Of a stretch of DNA of 6,694 nt, positions 1-6,037 are shown in pieces. This stretch comes from JALZHR01 sp036389695 (GTDB lineage Bacteria; Acidobacteriota; Blastocatellia; Pyrinomonadales; Pyrinomonadaceae). The notes beneath the pieces are model-generated. The model worked only from the letters and a program-made list of their open reading frames with translations. It did no database searches and was not told where the DNA came from. How positions within the stretch are numbered: position 1 is the stretch's first letter; each line of letters begins with the position of its first letter. The stretch is taken from NCBI GenBank assembly GCA_036389695.1, contig DASVWG010000520.1, forward strand, positions 1 to 6,694. The letters run 5' to 3'. Position numbers and translations under genes: made by a program.

Positions 1-2762
1 ATATACATAAAGATAAACGACAGCATAATAGCCATCAGGAAATAAAAACCGGCTTTGCCCATTTCCTTCGACTGACCGACGTAGCCGGTCGTGTAACCGG
101 CGGGAAGCTTGAGCTCATCCTTGACGAATTGGTTAATCGCCGCCGTGATGTTCGCCGCCGAGCCGCCCGGTCGGGTGTTTGCCAGAAGCGTCACCTGACG
201 CTGGCGATTCGTGCGGTCAATCGAGCTCGGTCCGGTTCCTTCCTTGATTTTCACCAGTCGGTCGAGCGTCACCCAGCCGACTTTGGTCGAAGGGACAATC
301 AGGCGCTTTAAGCCTTCGACGTCGCTGCGATAATTATTAATCGCGCGGACGCGTACCTCGTATTGGTCTGTGCCTTCGTTAAAAGTCGTCGCTTCCTGCC
401 CGGCGACGAGCGTGTTGAGCGCCTGCGAAACGTCGCCGACGCGCACGCCCATATCGGCGGCGGTGTCGCGGTCGATTTCCAGTTGAACCTCGGGCTTGCC
501 GCTAATCAAAGTCGAATCGACGTCGACCGCTTCGGGAATCGTCTTCATTTTTTCCAGCAGCTTGGCGGAATATTCTTCGAGCTTTTTCAAATCCGGTCCG
601 GCGATGAGAAACTGCACGTTCGCATTGCGGAAACCGCCGCCCGAAAACGCCTGCACCTGCTGGACGCCGGTTCTGAGTTCCGGCGGGTAATTTTTCAAAA
701 GCTCGCGCGCCTGCACCATCATCTGCTCCTGCGATTTCGGGCGCTCTTTAATGTCGCTGAGCTTGACGTAAATCGTTCCGTTATTGACGATTTGCTGCGC
801 TCCGCCGCCGATGGTGACCAGCGTGTCGGTGACGCCTTCCATCCGGCGCACGTCGGCGGCGATTTTTTCAAACAAAGCGCCGGTTGCCGAAAGACTGTAG
901 CCTTCGGGCGCGCGAATCGAGATTTCAAACTGCGATTGGTCGTCGACCGGCAGAAAGTTTTTACCGACAAACATAAACAGCGGCACAATCGAGAGAAAAA
1001 CGAGAATGCACAAGCCGACAATCAGCCAGCGATGTCCCATCGAGAATCTCAGAAGCCACGCGTATGTGCCGTCGATATACTTGTAAAATCCGCGCTGTTT
1101 GCTGTCCGTCGCGTGCCCGGCATCGTCCGGCACGATTGGCTTATCGCGCTGCGAGCCGGAAATCATTCCGTCGCCTTTGAGTTCCTGCAGGGCGACGTTG
1201 GCAGACTGGTAGCTGTCCTCGTAAGCTTCGTTTTTGTCTTCGGCAATGTCCGGGTAAACGTTCGTCGGGTCTTTCTTCGCGTCCTTTCGTTTAATCAGAC
1301 GCGCGGCGAGCATCGGCGTTAAGGTAAAGGAAACGAGCAGGCTGACGCCGACGGCAAACGACGCCGTCAAGCCGAACGAAGACATAAATTTTCCGACGAT
1401 GCCCTGCATAAAGCCGATGGGCACGAAAACCGCCATCAAGCTCAGCGTCGTCGCTAAAACGGCTAAACCGATTTCTCTGGTGCCTTCAATGGCGGCTTGA
1501 AAAGGATTCATTCCCTTTTCTTCGACAAAGCGATAGATATTTTCCAAAACCACAATCGCGTCGTCAATCACGATGCCGACCATCAAGGTCAGCGAAAGCA
1601 TCGTAATCGAATTGAGCGTGTAGCCCATCGCATACATCAGGGCGAAAGTCGAGACAATCGAAGTCGGAATCGCCAGCGCCGCGATAAACGTCGTGCGCAG
1701 ATTCCACAAAAATAAAAACACGACGACCGCCGCGAGCAGCGCGCCGACAATCAAGTGTTCTTCGATGGCGTGCAGGCTGTTTTCGATAAAAATCGAGTTG
1801 TCGCCGATAATTCGCACGCTGTAGCCTTTCGGCAGAGTCGGAATGACTTCGTTGAGCCGCGCCTTCAATTCGTGCGCGACGGCGACCGTGTTTTGACCTG
1901 ATTGTTTTGAAACAATAAGAGTTACGGCAGGCTGACCGTTCAGGCGCGCTTCGGTGCGAACTTCTTCCGCGCCGTCTTCGACATAACCCAAATCCTTAAC
2001 CCTGACCTGATAAGCGCCGCGCGTGGCGACGACGATATTGGCAAATTCTTCGGGCTTTTTGATTTTGCCGACCGTGCGGACGCTCGTTTCGGTCGCGCCT
2101 TCGTCCAGGCGTCCGCTCGGAAATTCCACGTTCTGAATCCGCAGAGCGTTGGTGATTTCCACCGGAGTCACGTTGTACGAACGCATTTTGTCGGGGTCGA
2201 CCCAGACGTTAATCTGCCTTTCGCGACCGCCGATAATCGTTATCTGTCCGACGCCGTTAACCGATTCGAGCCGCTCTTTTATCTTGCTTTTGGCGACTTC
2301 CGTGACGTCGCGCAAATTTGCCGGCGCGCTGACGGCGATGCGCAAAACCGGCGCCGCGTCCGTGTCCAGTTTCTGCACGGTCGGCTGTTCCGCCGTTTCG
2401 GGCAGATTCGGAATCACCGTCTGCACGCGATTTTCGACTTCCTGCGCGGCGACGTTCACGTCCTTTTCGAGAATAAACGTGACGAAAACCTGGCTGATGC
2501 CTTCCAGCGAAGTCGAGCGCAGCTCGTCGATACCGCTAATCGTATTGACGGCTTCTTCGACCTTTTCCGTAATTTCGGTTTCGACTTCTTCGGGCGATGC
2601 GCCCGGATTAATGACCGTAATGGTAATCGTCGGAAAGTCGATTTTCGGAAAAAGGTCAACTCCCAGAGAGAAAAACGAAAACGCGCCGACCGTCACCAGC
2701 GACAAAATCAACATCGTGGCGAAAACCGGACGCTTAACACAAACTTCTGCTAACCATTGCAT
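1..2762 (-). CDS. RND efflux pump, inner-membrane permease (HAE-1 type), C-terminus outside window
   Basis: Proton-driven inner-membrane pump that, as a trimer with the adaptor protein encoded just upstream and an outer-membrane channel not seen here, would export drugs or other amphiphiles. I read one uninterrupted frame of 920 residues from ATG at 2762 to the left edge. It opens with the usual cytoplasmic end and TM1 (start MQWLAEVCVKRPVFATM, then LGVDLFPKIDFPTI). TM4 carries VGIVIDDAIVVLENIYR with the adjacent aspartates D400-D401, equivalent to the proton-relay pair D407/D408 of AcrB. TM6 (SLLVSFTLTPMLAARL) ends near residue 490. The second periplasmic loop starts around NFLPVDDQSQF, and the visible part ends inside TM8. 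The TM10 lysine and the last 100 to 200 residues lie beyond the edge. The TM6-TM7 linker is about 45 residues longer than in AcrB. The start is preceded by AAGGA at 10 nt. Family assignment is secure; the substrate is unknown. Confidence 0.96.
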   Translation of the reverse strand, partial: MQWLAEVCVKRPVFATMLILSLVTVGAFSFFSLGVDLFPKIDFPTITITVINPGASPEEVETEITEKVEEAVNTISGIDELRSTSLEGISQVFVTFILEKDVNVAAQEVENRVQTVIPNLPETAEQPTVQKLDTDAAPVLRIAVSAPANLRDVTEVAKSKIKERLESVNGVGQITIIGGRERQINVWVDPDKMRSYNVTPVEITNALRIQNVEFPSGRLDEGATETSVRTVGKIKKPEEFANIVVATRGAYQVRVKDLGYVEDGAEEVRTEARLNGQPAVTLIVSKQSGQNTVAVAHELKARLNEVIPTLPKGYSVRIIGDNSIFIENSLHAIEEHLIVGALLAAVVVFLFLWNLRTTFIAALAIPTSIVSTFALMYAMGYTLNSITMLSLTLMVGIVIDDAIVVLENIYRFVEEKGMNPFQAAIEGTREIGLAVLATTLSLMAVFVPIGFMQGIVGKFMSSFGLTASFAVGVSLLVSFTLTPMLAARLIKRKDAKKDPTNVYPDIAEDKNEAYEDSYQSANVALQELKGDGMISGSQRDKPIVPDDAGHATDSKQRGFYKYIDGTYAWLLRFSMGHRWLIVGLCILVFLSIVPLFMFVGKNFLPVDDQSQFEISIRAPEGYSLSATGALFEKIAADVRRMEGVTDTLVTIGGGAQQIVNNGTIYVKLSDIKERPKSQEQMMVQARELLKNYPPELRTGVQQVQAFSGGGFRNANVQFLIAGPDLKKLEEYSAKLLEKMKTIPEAVDVDSTLISGKPEVQLEIDRDTAADMGVRVGDVSQALNTLVAGQEATTFNEGTDQYEVRVRAINNYRSDVEGLKRLIVPSTKVGWVTLDRLVKIKEGTGPSSIDRTNRQRQVTLLANTRPGGSAANITAAINQFVKDELKLPAGYTTGYVGQSKEMGKAGFYFLMAIMLSFIFMY

Positions 2763-2864
2763 AAAAACTCTGTCCTTAGTCCTTAGCCCTTAGTCCTTCG
2801 CTCGTTTAATTTTGATTCGATTCGTTTCAAAACGAACGAAGGACGAAGGACAAAGGACGAAAAG
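2763..2864 (-). repeat. Two inverted heptanucleotide arrays forming a hairpin between adaptor and pump genes
   Basis: On the plus strand four heptamers run 2772-2799 (GTCCTTA, GTCCTTA, GCCCTTA, GTCCTTC), and a second set runs 2834-2861 (GAACGAA, GGACGAA, GGACAAA, GGACGAA). The second set is essentially the reverse complement of the first. Positions 2779-2807 pair with 2830-2858 at 25 of 29 positions around a 22-nt loop; the inner 15 bp (2793-2807 with 2830-2844) have one mismatch. The array begins four bases after the adaptor stop codon and ends just before the pump start, so it fills almost the whole gap. Heptameric short tandem repeats are known from cyanobacteria. A role in differential expression of adaptor and pump is inference. 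Confidence 0.85.
2773..2777 (-). promoter_or_regulatory. Probable ribosome-binding site of the RND pump, inside a heptamer copy
   Basis: On the minus strand AAGGA lies 10 nt before the ATG at 2762 and is part of the last heptamer (TAAGGAC). It falls just outside the paired part of the hairpin, so the stem ends immediately upstream of it. Spacing is slightly long and the match is incomplete; a GAG nearer the start is the only alternative. Confidence 0.45.
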
Positions 2865-4199
2865 CTATTGCCTGTTGACGGTCACGCCGTCATAAATCAA
2901 ATTCAGATTGCTGATGGCGACGGTTTCGCCTTCCTGAACGCCTTGCTGAACTTCGATTAAATCGTTTTCCAGCACGCCGAGCTTGACGATGCGCTCTTCG
3001 GCTCTGCCGTCTTTAATGACGTAAACGCGATTCGTGTCGCCTTCGGTTTTGACGGCGACGGTCGGAATCATCACGGTTTGTTTCGGCGCGCCCTGCGCGA
3101 TTCTCACGGTCGCAAATTGTCCGGGTTTTAACAATCCGTCACTGTTTTCGACTTCGGCTTCGACCGTCAAAGTGCGCGAAGTCGCGTTGACGCTCGGCGA
3201 AATCCTGACGACCGTTCCGGCAAAATTGCGGTCGGGATAAGCGCTGGTTTGCAGGGAAATTCCCTGACCGGCTTTGACCTGACCGACGTTTTGTTCGGGC
3301 ACGTCGATGCGCATCCGCAGCACGGATGTGCGAACAATCGTCGCTATCTTGCTGTTAGTCGTCGTAAATTCGCCCAAATCCGCCACTCTTTCCGAGACGT
3401 AACCGCTGATCGGCGCGTAGACGACGGCATCCGAAATCGCTTTTTGCGCCGAAGAAATCTGTGTCCGCGCGGATTCTTCCGCCGAGCGCGCCGTCTGCAC
3501 TCCGGCGAGCGCCGAGTTGACCTGCGTCATCGCCGTGCGAATCGCGCTGACGGCGACGGCGGCGGTCGAGCGCGCTTCGTCTAATTGCGCGCGCAACTGG
3601 TCGCGCTGCGCTTTACGCTGGTCGTAGATGTTGCGCGCGATGTCGCCCGATTCCAGAAGCCTTTCCGCGCGTCCCAATTCTCTTTCGGCTAAATCGAGCT
3701 GCGCTTTGGTCGAGCGCACCTGCGAAAAGGTTTCGATGTCGAAATTGCTGCCTTCGGTGATGCCCAGACGAGCCTGCGTCTGGCGGACGCTGGCGCGCGC
3801 CGCTTCGACCTGCGCCTGCGCCTGCCGCACGTTCGATTGCGCCTGTTCGACGTTTGCCTGCGCCTGTTCCAGCCGAATCCGTGCGTCGCGGTCGTCCAGA
3901 CGCACCAGAACTGCGCCTTTCTGCACGTATGTGCCGATGTCGAAATTGACCTCGACGATTTTTCCGCCGACCGTCGGCGCAACGTCCGTCTGCGCGTCGC
4001 TCGCCAGGCTGCCCGTCGCTTCAAAATAAGTCGGGACATTCTGCGCGATTGCCGTCGCCGTGGTCACATCGACGACCGAAGGCTGTGTGTTCGTATTGGT
4101 ATTATTGGTATTTTTTGCGCTTGAGCCGCTGCAGCTCGCTATAAAAATTGATAATAAAATGGCTGTCGCGGCAAAAATTATAAATTTAAATGCTTTCAT
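2865..4199 (-). CDS. RND efflux adaptor (membrane fusion protein, HlyD/AcrA family), lipoprotein
   Basis: Periplasmic adaptor linking the RND pump to an outer-membrane channel. The 444 residues begin with a lipoprotein signal peptide: hydrophobic stretch 5-19 and lipobox IASC with the acylated Cys at 23. A low-complexity Asn/Thr spacer (about 30-38) follows. The lipoyl/barrel-sandwich half-motifs are at about 72-108 (APTVGGKIVEVNFDIGTYV, KGAVLVRLDD) and 262-290 (VYAPISGYVSERVADLGEF). Between them lies a long Ala/Gln/Arg-rich coiled-coil hairpin (about 108-262), whose tip is probably near LLESGDIARNIYDQ. The beta-barrel and membrane-proximal domains fill the C-terminal 150 residues (PSVNATSRTLTVEAEV, LLKPGQFATVRI, IPTVAV). 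The hairpin is clearly longer than that of AcrA. The ATG start is supported by the signal peptide directly after it, although the ribosome-binding site is weak. The gene lies 38 nt downstream of the repressor gene and 102 nt upstream of the pump. Confidence 0.96.
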   Translation of the reverse strand: MKAFKFIIFAATAILLSIFIASCSGSSAKNTNNTNTNTQPSVVDVTTATAIAQNVPTYFEATGSLASDAQTDVAPTVGGKIVEVNFDIGTYVQKGAVLVRLDDRDARIRLEQAQANVEQAQSNVRQAQAQVEAARASVRQTQARLGITEGSNFDIETFSQVRSTKAQLDLAERELGRAERLLESGDIARNIYDQRKAQRDQLRAQLDEARSTAAVAVSAIRTAMTQVNSALAGVQTARSAEESARTQISSAQKAISDAVVYAPISGYVSERVADLGEFTTTNSKIATIVRTSVLRMRIDVPEQNVGQVKAGQGISLQTSAYPDRNFAGTVVRISPSVNATSRTLTVEAEVENSDGLLKPGQFATVRIAQGAPKQTVMIPTVAVKTEGDTNRVYVIKDGRAEERIVKLGVLENDLIEVQQGVQEGETVAISNLNLIYDGVTVNRQ

Positions 4200-4237
4200 A
4201 AAACGCGTCCGGGCTTTTTTTGGTGTTCTTCCTGTTT

Positions 4238-4885
4238 CTAATTTTTAATTCCGTGGAGTAATATCTCCGCAAATTCGCGCGCCGCTTCCTCGTTGGAAAT
4301 ATCCAGAAGGCGGCGCTTTCTGTCCCACAACGAATTGTTGAGCGCGTGGTGAATCATCATCCCGACTAAAGCTCTAACGATGACGCGCGGGTTTATGTTC
4401 GCGCGAATCGCGCCTTCCTGCTGCCTTTGCGCGATATACGCGCTCAAAAATTCGTAAATCGGCACGATGTTTTCCTCGATAAAAATTTCCGCCAGCTCGT
4501 GACCTTCGAGCGCCGAATGAAACAATAGACGCATAAATTCCGGGTCGCCTTCGTGCTTGTTCAGCGCGTCGAGAATCATATGATAAAAAACCTGCGCGTC
4601 GTCTTTCGCGGCTAACGCTTCGCCAATCGCTTCGAGCGGTTTGATGGCTCTGCCTTCGCAGGCTTTATGGTCTAAAATCGCGTGATAAAGCTCGTCTTTC
4701 GTGGCGAAATGCCGGAAAACCATCGCTTCGGAGACGCCCGCCGCGCGCGCGATTTCTTTGGTCGTCGTGCCGCGAAAGCCGTATTGCGAAAATAATTTAA
4801 TCGCGACTTGTAAAATCTGTGAGCGTCGCTCGTCGCCCGACATTCTGCCGGTCGTCGCTTCGATTGTGTCCAATTCTTTAATCAA
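4238..4885 (-). CDS. TetR/AcrR-family transcriptional repressor of the efflux operon
   Basis: Dimeric DNA-binding repressor, probably released from DNA by a substrate of the neighbouring pump. The 215-residue length is typical. The N-terminal domain shows the family signature: helix 1 at about 19-35 (RRSQILQVAIKLFSQYGF), then TTTKEIARAAGVSEAMVFRH at 40-59 as the helix-turn-helix, followed by FATKDELYHAIL. Residues about 75-215 form the variable ligand-binding and dimerisation domain. The start is taken as TTG at 4885, because AAGGAG at 4892-4897 is six nt from it. An ATG at 4889 is only two nt from that site and reads into a stop after three codons. A later ATG at residue 15 has no ribosome-binding site. 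The gene is first in the unit with the adaptor and pump and lies next to a palindromic operator, which supports autoregulation. The ligand cannot be inferred. Confidence 0.93.
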   Translation of the reverse strand: MIKELDTIEATTGRMSGDERRSQILQVAIKLFSQYGFRGTTTKEIARAAGVSEAMVFRHFATKDELYHAILDHKACEGRAIKPLEAIGEALAAKDDAQVFYHMILDALNKHEGDPEFMRLLFHSALEGHELAEIFIEENIVPIYEFLSAYIAQRQQEGAIRANINPRVIVRALVGMMIHHALNNSLWDRKRRLLDISNEEAAREFAEILLHGIKN

Positions 4886-4891
4886 CCATTT

Positions 4892-4897
4892 CTCCTT
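4892..4897 (-). promoter_or_regulatory. Ribosome-binding site that decides the TTG start of the TetR gene
   Basis: AAGGAG on the minus strand. Spacing is six nt to TTG at 4885 and two nt to ATG at 4889. The ATG opens only ATG-GTT-GAT-TAA, so the TTG is the start that fits both the spacing and the reading frame. Confidence 0.75.
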
Positions 4898-4907
4898 ATC
4901 TCAAGGT

Positions 4908-4927
4908 AAGTAAGTAATCACTTACTT
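4908..4927. promoter_or_regulatory. Predicted TetR operator (8-4-8 inverted repeat)
   Basis: AAGTAAGT at 4908-4915 and its exact reverse complement ACTTACTT at 4920-4927 flank a four-base centre (AATC). It lies 22 bp upstream of the TTG start of the TetR gene. Size and symmetry are typical of TetR-family operators, and AGTAAG/CTTACT half-sites are common among them. It covers the region where the -10 element and transcription start of the leftward promoter should be, so binding would block the efflux operon. I saw no second copy in the window. Confidence 0.8.
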
Positions 4928-4953
4928 TCTCAGATGTGATATTATTTTGTCAA
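4925..4953 (-). promoter_or_regulatory. Candidate promoter of the tetR-adaptor-pump operon
   Basis: A perfect TTGACA (-35) reads leftward at 4953-4948. At 17 bp spacing the -10 would be AGAAAG at 4930-4925, which is a poor match but overlaps the operator. An alternative pairing uses TTTTCA with a TAATAT -10 further upstream. The -35 is convincing, but the exact -10 is not resolved. Confidence 0.4.
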
Positions 4954-4960
4954 GCTGTAT

Positions 4961-4990
4961 GTGAAAAAATTAACAAGAACTTTATATAAT
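4961..4990 (+). promoter_or_regulatory. Candidate promoter of the small membrane-anchored protein gene
   Basis: A perfect TATAAT at 4985-4990 is preceded at 18 bp by GTGAAA (4961-4966, four of six to TTGACA). Transcription would start near 4997 and give a leader of about 100 nt before the ATG at 5100. It lies about 60 bp from the TetR operator, so control by that repressor is not obvious. Confidence 0.5.
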
Positions 4991-5085
4991 TTTTTTTCGT
5001 ATCAACTTTTTGAAGTCAGAGGGCATCAAAAGCAAACCGAAACAGCTAGTTTTAGTTTGGTTGTTTTATAAATTCAGGGACGAAC

Positions 5086-5091
5086 AAGGAG
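5086..5091 (+). promoter_or_regulatory. Ribosome-binding site fixing the start at 5100
   Basis: AAGGAG ends eight nt before ATG 5100. This site favours the ATG over the in-frame TTG at 5010, which has no such sequence before it and whose extra 30 residues do not look like the rest of the protein. Confidence 0.8.
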
Positions 5092-5099
5092 ATTTAAAA

Positions 5100-5435
5100 A
5101 TGGCTGAAACGCAGGAAACAAATAACGAGCAGGGATTAGTCAAACCCGAGATTTACAACGGCGAAGACACGACGGCGCAAAACGATTACGTCGGCGAATT
5201 TAAAGCGCAGGCGCAGGAATACGGGCAGCGCTTTAACGATGCGGCGCTGAAAGCGAAAGATTACGCGTCGGAAAAATTTGAATACGCGAGCGAAAAAATC
5301 AAGGAATTGCAGGCGAAAGACCCGAAGGAATTGATTGAAGACGCCAAAGAATACGCGCGCCAGAAACCGGCGCAGACGATTCTGATTTCGGCGGCGGTCG
5401 GCTTGGTTTTAGGCTTGCTTTTAAAACGCAGATAA
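5100..5435 (+). CDS. Small C-terminally membrane-anchored helical protein, ElaB/YqjD/DUF883-like
   Basis: The 111 residues have three parts: a polar, acidic N-terminus (1-32); a charged amphipathic helix (about 33-88) with the repeated units YASEKFE and YASEKIK around 55-68; and a C-terminal segment RQKPAQTILISAAVGLVLGL ending in LLKRR. The hydrophobic stretch at about 91-108 would anchor it in the inner membrane with the positive tail at the end. This arrangement, including the (R/K)xKP...SAA.G...G.LL.R ending, is that of the ElaB/YqjD/DUF883 proteins, some of which bind ribosomes in stationary phase or respond to stress in E. coli. Whether this protein binds ribosomes is not known; the family match is by architecture and the C-terminal motif. 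The gene stands alone, with its own promoter candidate and terminator, divergent from the efflux operon. Confidence 0.85.
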   Translation: MAETQETNNEQGLVKPEIYNGEDTTAQNDYVGEFKAQAQEYGQRFNDAALKAKDYASEKFEYASEKIKELQAKDPKELIEDAKEYARQKPAQTILISAAVGLVLGLLLKRR

Positions 5436-5456
5436 AATTTAATCGACAGGAAAGTG

Positions 5457-5491
5457 AAAAGGCGATTCAAGAATATTGAATCGCCTTTTTT
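5457..5491 (+). terminator. Rho-independent terminator after the membrane-anchored protein gene
   Basis: A perfect 13-14 bp stem (5457-5470 with 5476-5489, core AGGCGATTCAA / TTGAATCGCCT) closes a five-base loop GAATA and runs into six T residues (5486-5491). It begins 22 nt after the stop codon at 5435. A run of A residues on the left side gives it weak potential in the other direction. Confidence 0.9.
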
Positions 5492-5517
5492 GTTGAACAA
5501 TTACATTGAAATAAAAT

Positions 5518-5600
5518 ACAAAGGCAGAAACGCGACAGTCATGGAGCGTGTTCTTCATCTTGAGAGACACGCTCCATGACTGTCGCGTTTCTGCCTTTGT
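5518..5600. repeat. Perfect 34-bp inverted repeat with 15-nt loop
   Basis: Positions 5518-5551 and 5567-5600 are exact reverse complements over 34 bp, with about half G+C; the 15-base loop is TTCTTCATCTTGAGA. Pairing stops at once on both outer sides, and I see no direct-repeat target-site duplication. It lies between the ends of two convergent genes, 27 nt past the plus-strand terminator and 87 nt past the stop of the minus-strand gene. Read leftward it is followed by ATTTTATTT, so it could end minus-strand transcription, but the stem is far longer than an ordinary terminator. A dispersed palindromic (REP- or MITE-like) element is the main alternative. Arm words such as CGCGACAGTCATGGAGCG remind me of intergenic repeats in Acidobacteriota and Planctomycetes; this is from memory and unverified. 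Confidence 0.95.
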
Positions 5601-5665
5601 CAATTAATTGAAAGTTTAGACACTTCCGCTAAAAACTCCGGAATCTCCGAATTTTCAATAATGCA

Positions 5666-5696
5666 ATAAAATCCGGCAGGTAAAAACTAAACCTGC
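5666..5696 (-). terminator. Weak hairpin overlapping the end of the zinc-ribbon gene
   Basis: On the minus strand GCAGGT (5696-5691) pairs with ACCTGC (5681-5676) around a nine-base loop that contains the stop codon. A short TTTT follows at 5669-5666 after a few other bases. The stem is short and the tail detached, so this may not terminate on its own. Confidence 0.3.
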
Positions 5697-6037
5697 GCGT
5701 GAATCAGACGGCGCACGCGGTCGCCGAAAAGCACGTCGATTTTCTGCGGCTCGATAACTTCCATAACCTCGCCCTGTCCGAAAACGTCGTGAAGCATCGC
5801 CTGACCTTTGCGGTATTTGCGCGTCCGGTCGTAAGGGCTGCCGGATTTTGTTTTGCCGACCGTGACGCTCGTTTTCACGTCGCGGCTGTAAGTGCTTTCC
5901 ATCGCGCAAACTTCACAGGTCAGCTTGGAGATTTGTCCCTGTTTGGTCGTGGTTAAAACCGTATGATTTGTTTCGGTATCGCAAGCCGAACACATCCGCT
6001 CGACCGTATCATTAACTGCAAACTTTTTGCCTGCCAT
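5687..6037 (-). CDS. Zinc-ribbon protein with C-terminal UvrD/PcrA-type tudor-like segment
   Basis: A 116-residue protein with two distinct parts. Residues about 10-50 hold two CxxC knuckles, C16-S-A-C19 and C41-E-V-C44, spaced as in a small zinc ribbon. A basic linker (about 53-77, rich in K, R, S, T) follows. Residues 75-116 (from YRKGQAMLHDVFGQGEV to DVLFGDRVRRLIHAQV) resemble the C-terminal tudor-like domain of UvrD/PcrA helicases and the related CarD/TRCF domain. These show a G..V.H..FG.G.V core followed by a V.F strand, and in those proteins they contact RNA polymerase. A transcription-associated or nucleic-acid-binding role is therefore plausible but inferred. ATG at 6037 is preceded by GAGAGG at 12 nt. 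It is not clearly in an operon: the next minus-strand gene upstream ends at 6410 and has its own terminator. Confidence 0.85.
   Translation of the reverse strand: MAGKKFAVNDTVERMCSACDTETNHTVLTTTKQGQISKLTCEVCAMESTYSRDVKTSVTVGKTKSGSPYDRTRKYRKGQAMLHDVFGQGEVMEVIEPQKIDVLFGDRVRRLIHAQV

Noticed and set aside
363..1322. Long plus-strand open frame of 319 codons
   Set aside because: It lies antisense to the RND pump, whose minus-strand frame has the full family signature. The predicted protein is low-complexity, rich in R, H and F, and looks like a reverse shadow.
2149..2793. Plus-strand open frame of 214 codons rich in Ser and Thr
   Set aside because: It is antisense to the conserved N-terminal third of the pump and crosses the heptamer repeats; no family resemblance.
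2772..2861. CRISPR-like appearance of the short repeats
   Set aside because: Units are seven bases, contiguous and without spacers, so they are tandem heptamers and not a CRISPR array.
3628..4029. Cys/Arg/Ala-rich plus-strand frame
   Set aside because: It is a shadow of the adaptor's coiled-coil repeats; the regular composition comes from heptad-like codons on the other strand.
4981..4997. 17-base word TTTATATAATTTTTTTT repeated at 6112-6128
   Set aside because: Both copies are AT-rich promoter-like tracts with little complexity; a chance or compositional match is more likely than a shared element.
5010..5099. N-terminal extension of the membrane-anchored protein from TTG 5010
   Set aside because: ATG 5100 has an AAGGAG at ideal spacing; the upstream residues are unlike the family and fall in the likely leader.
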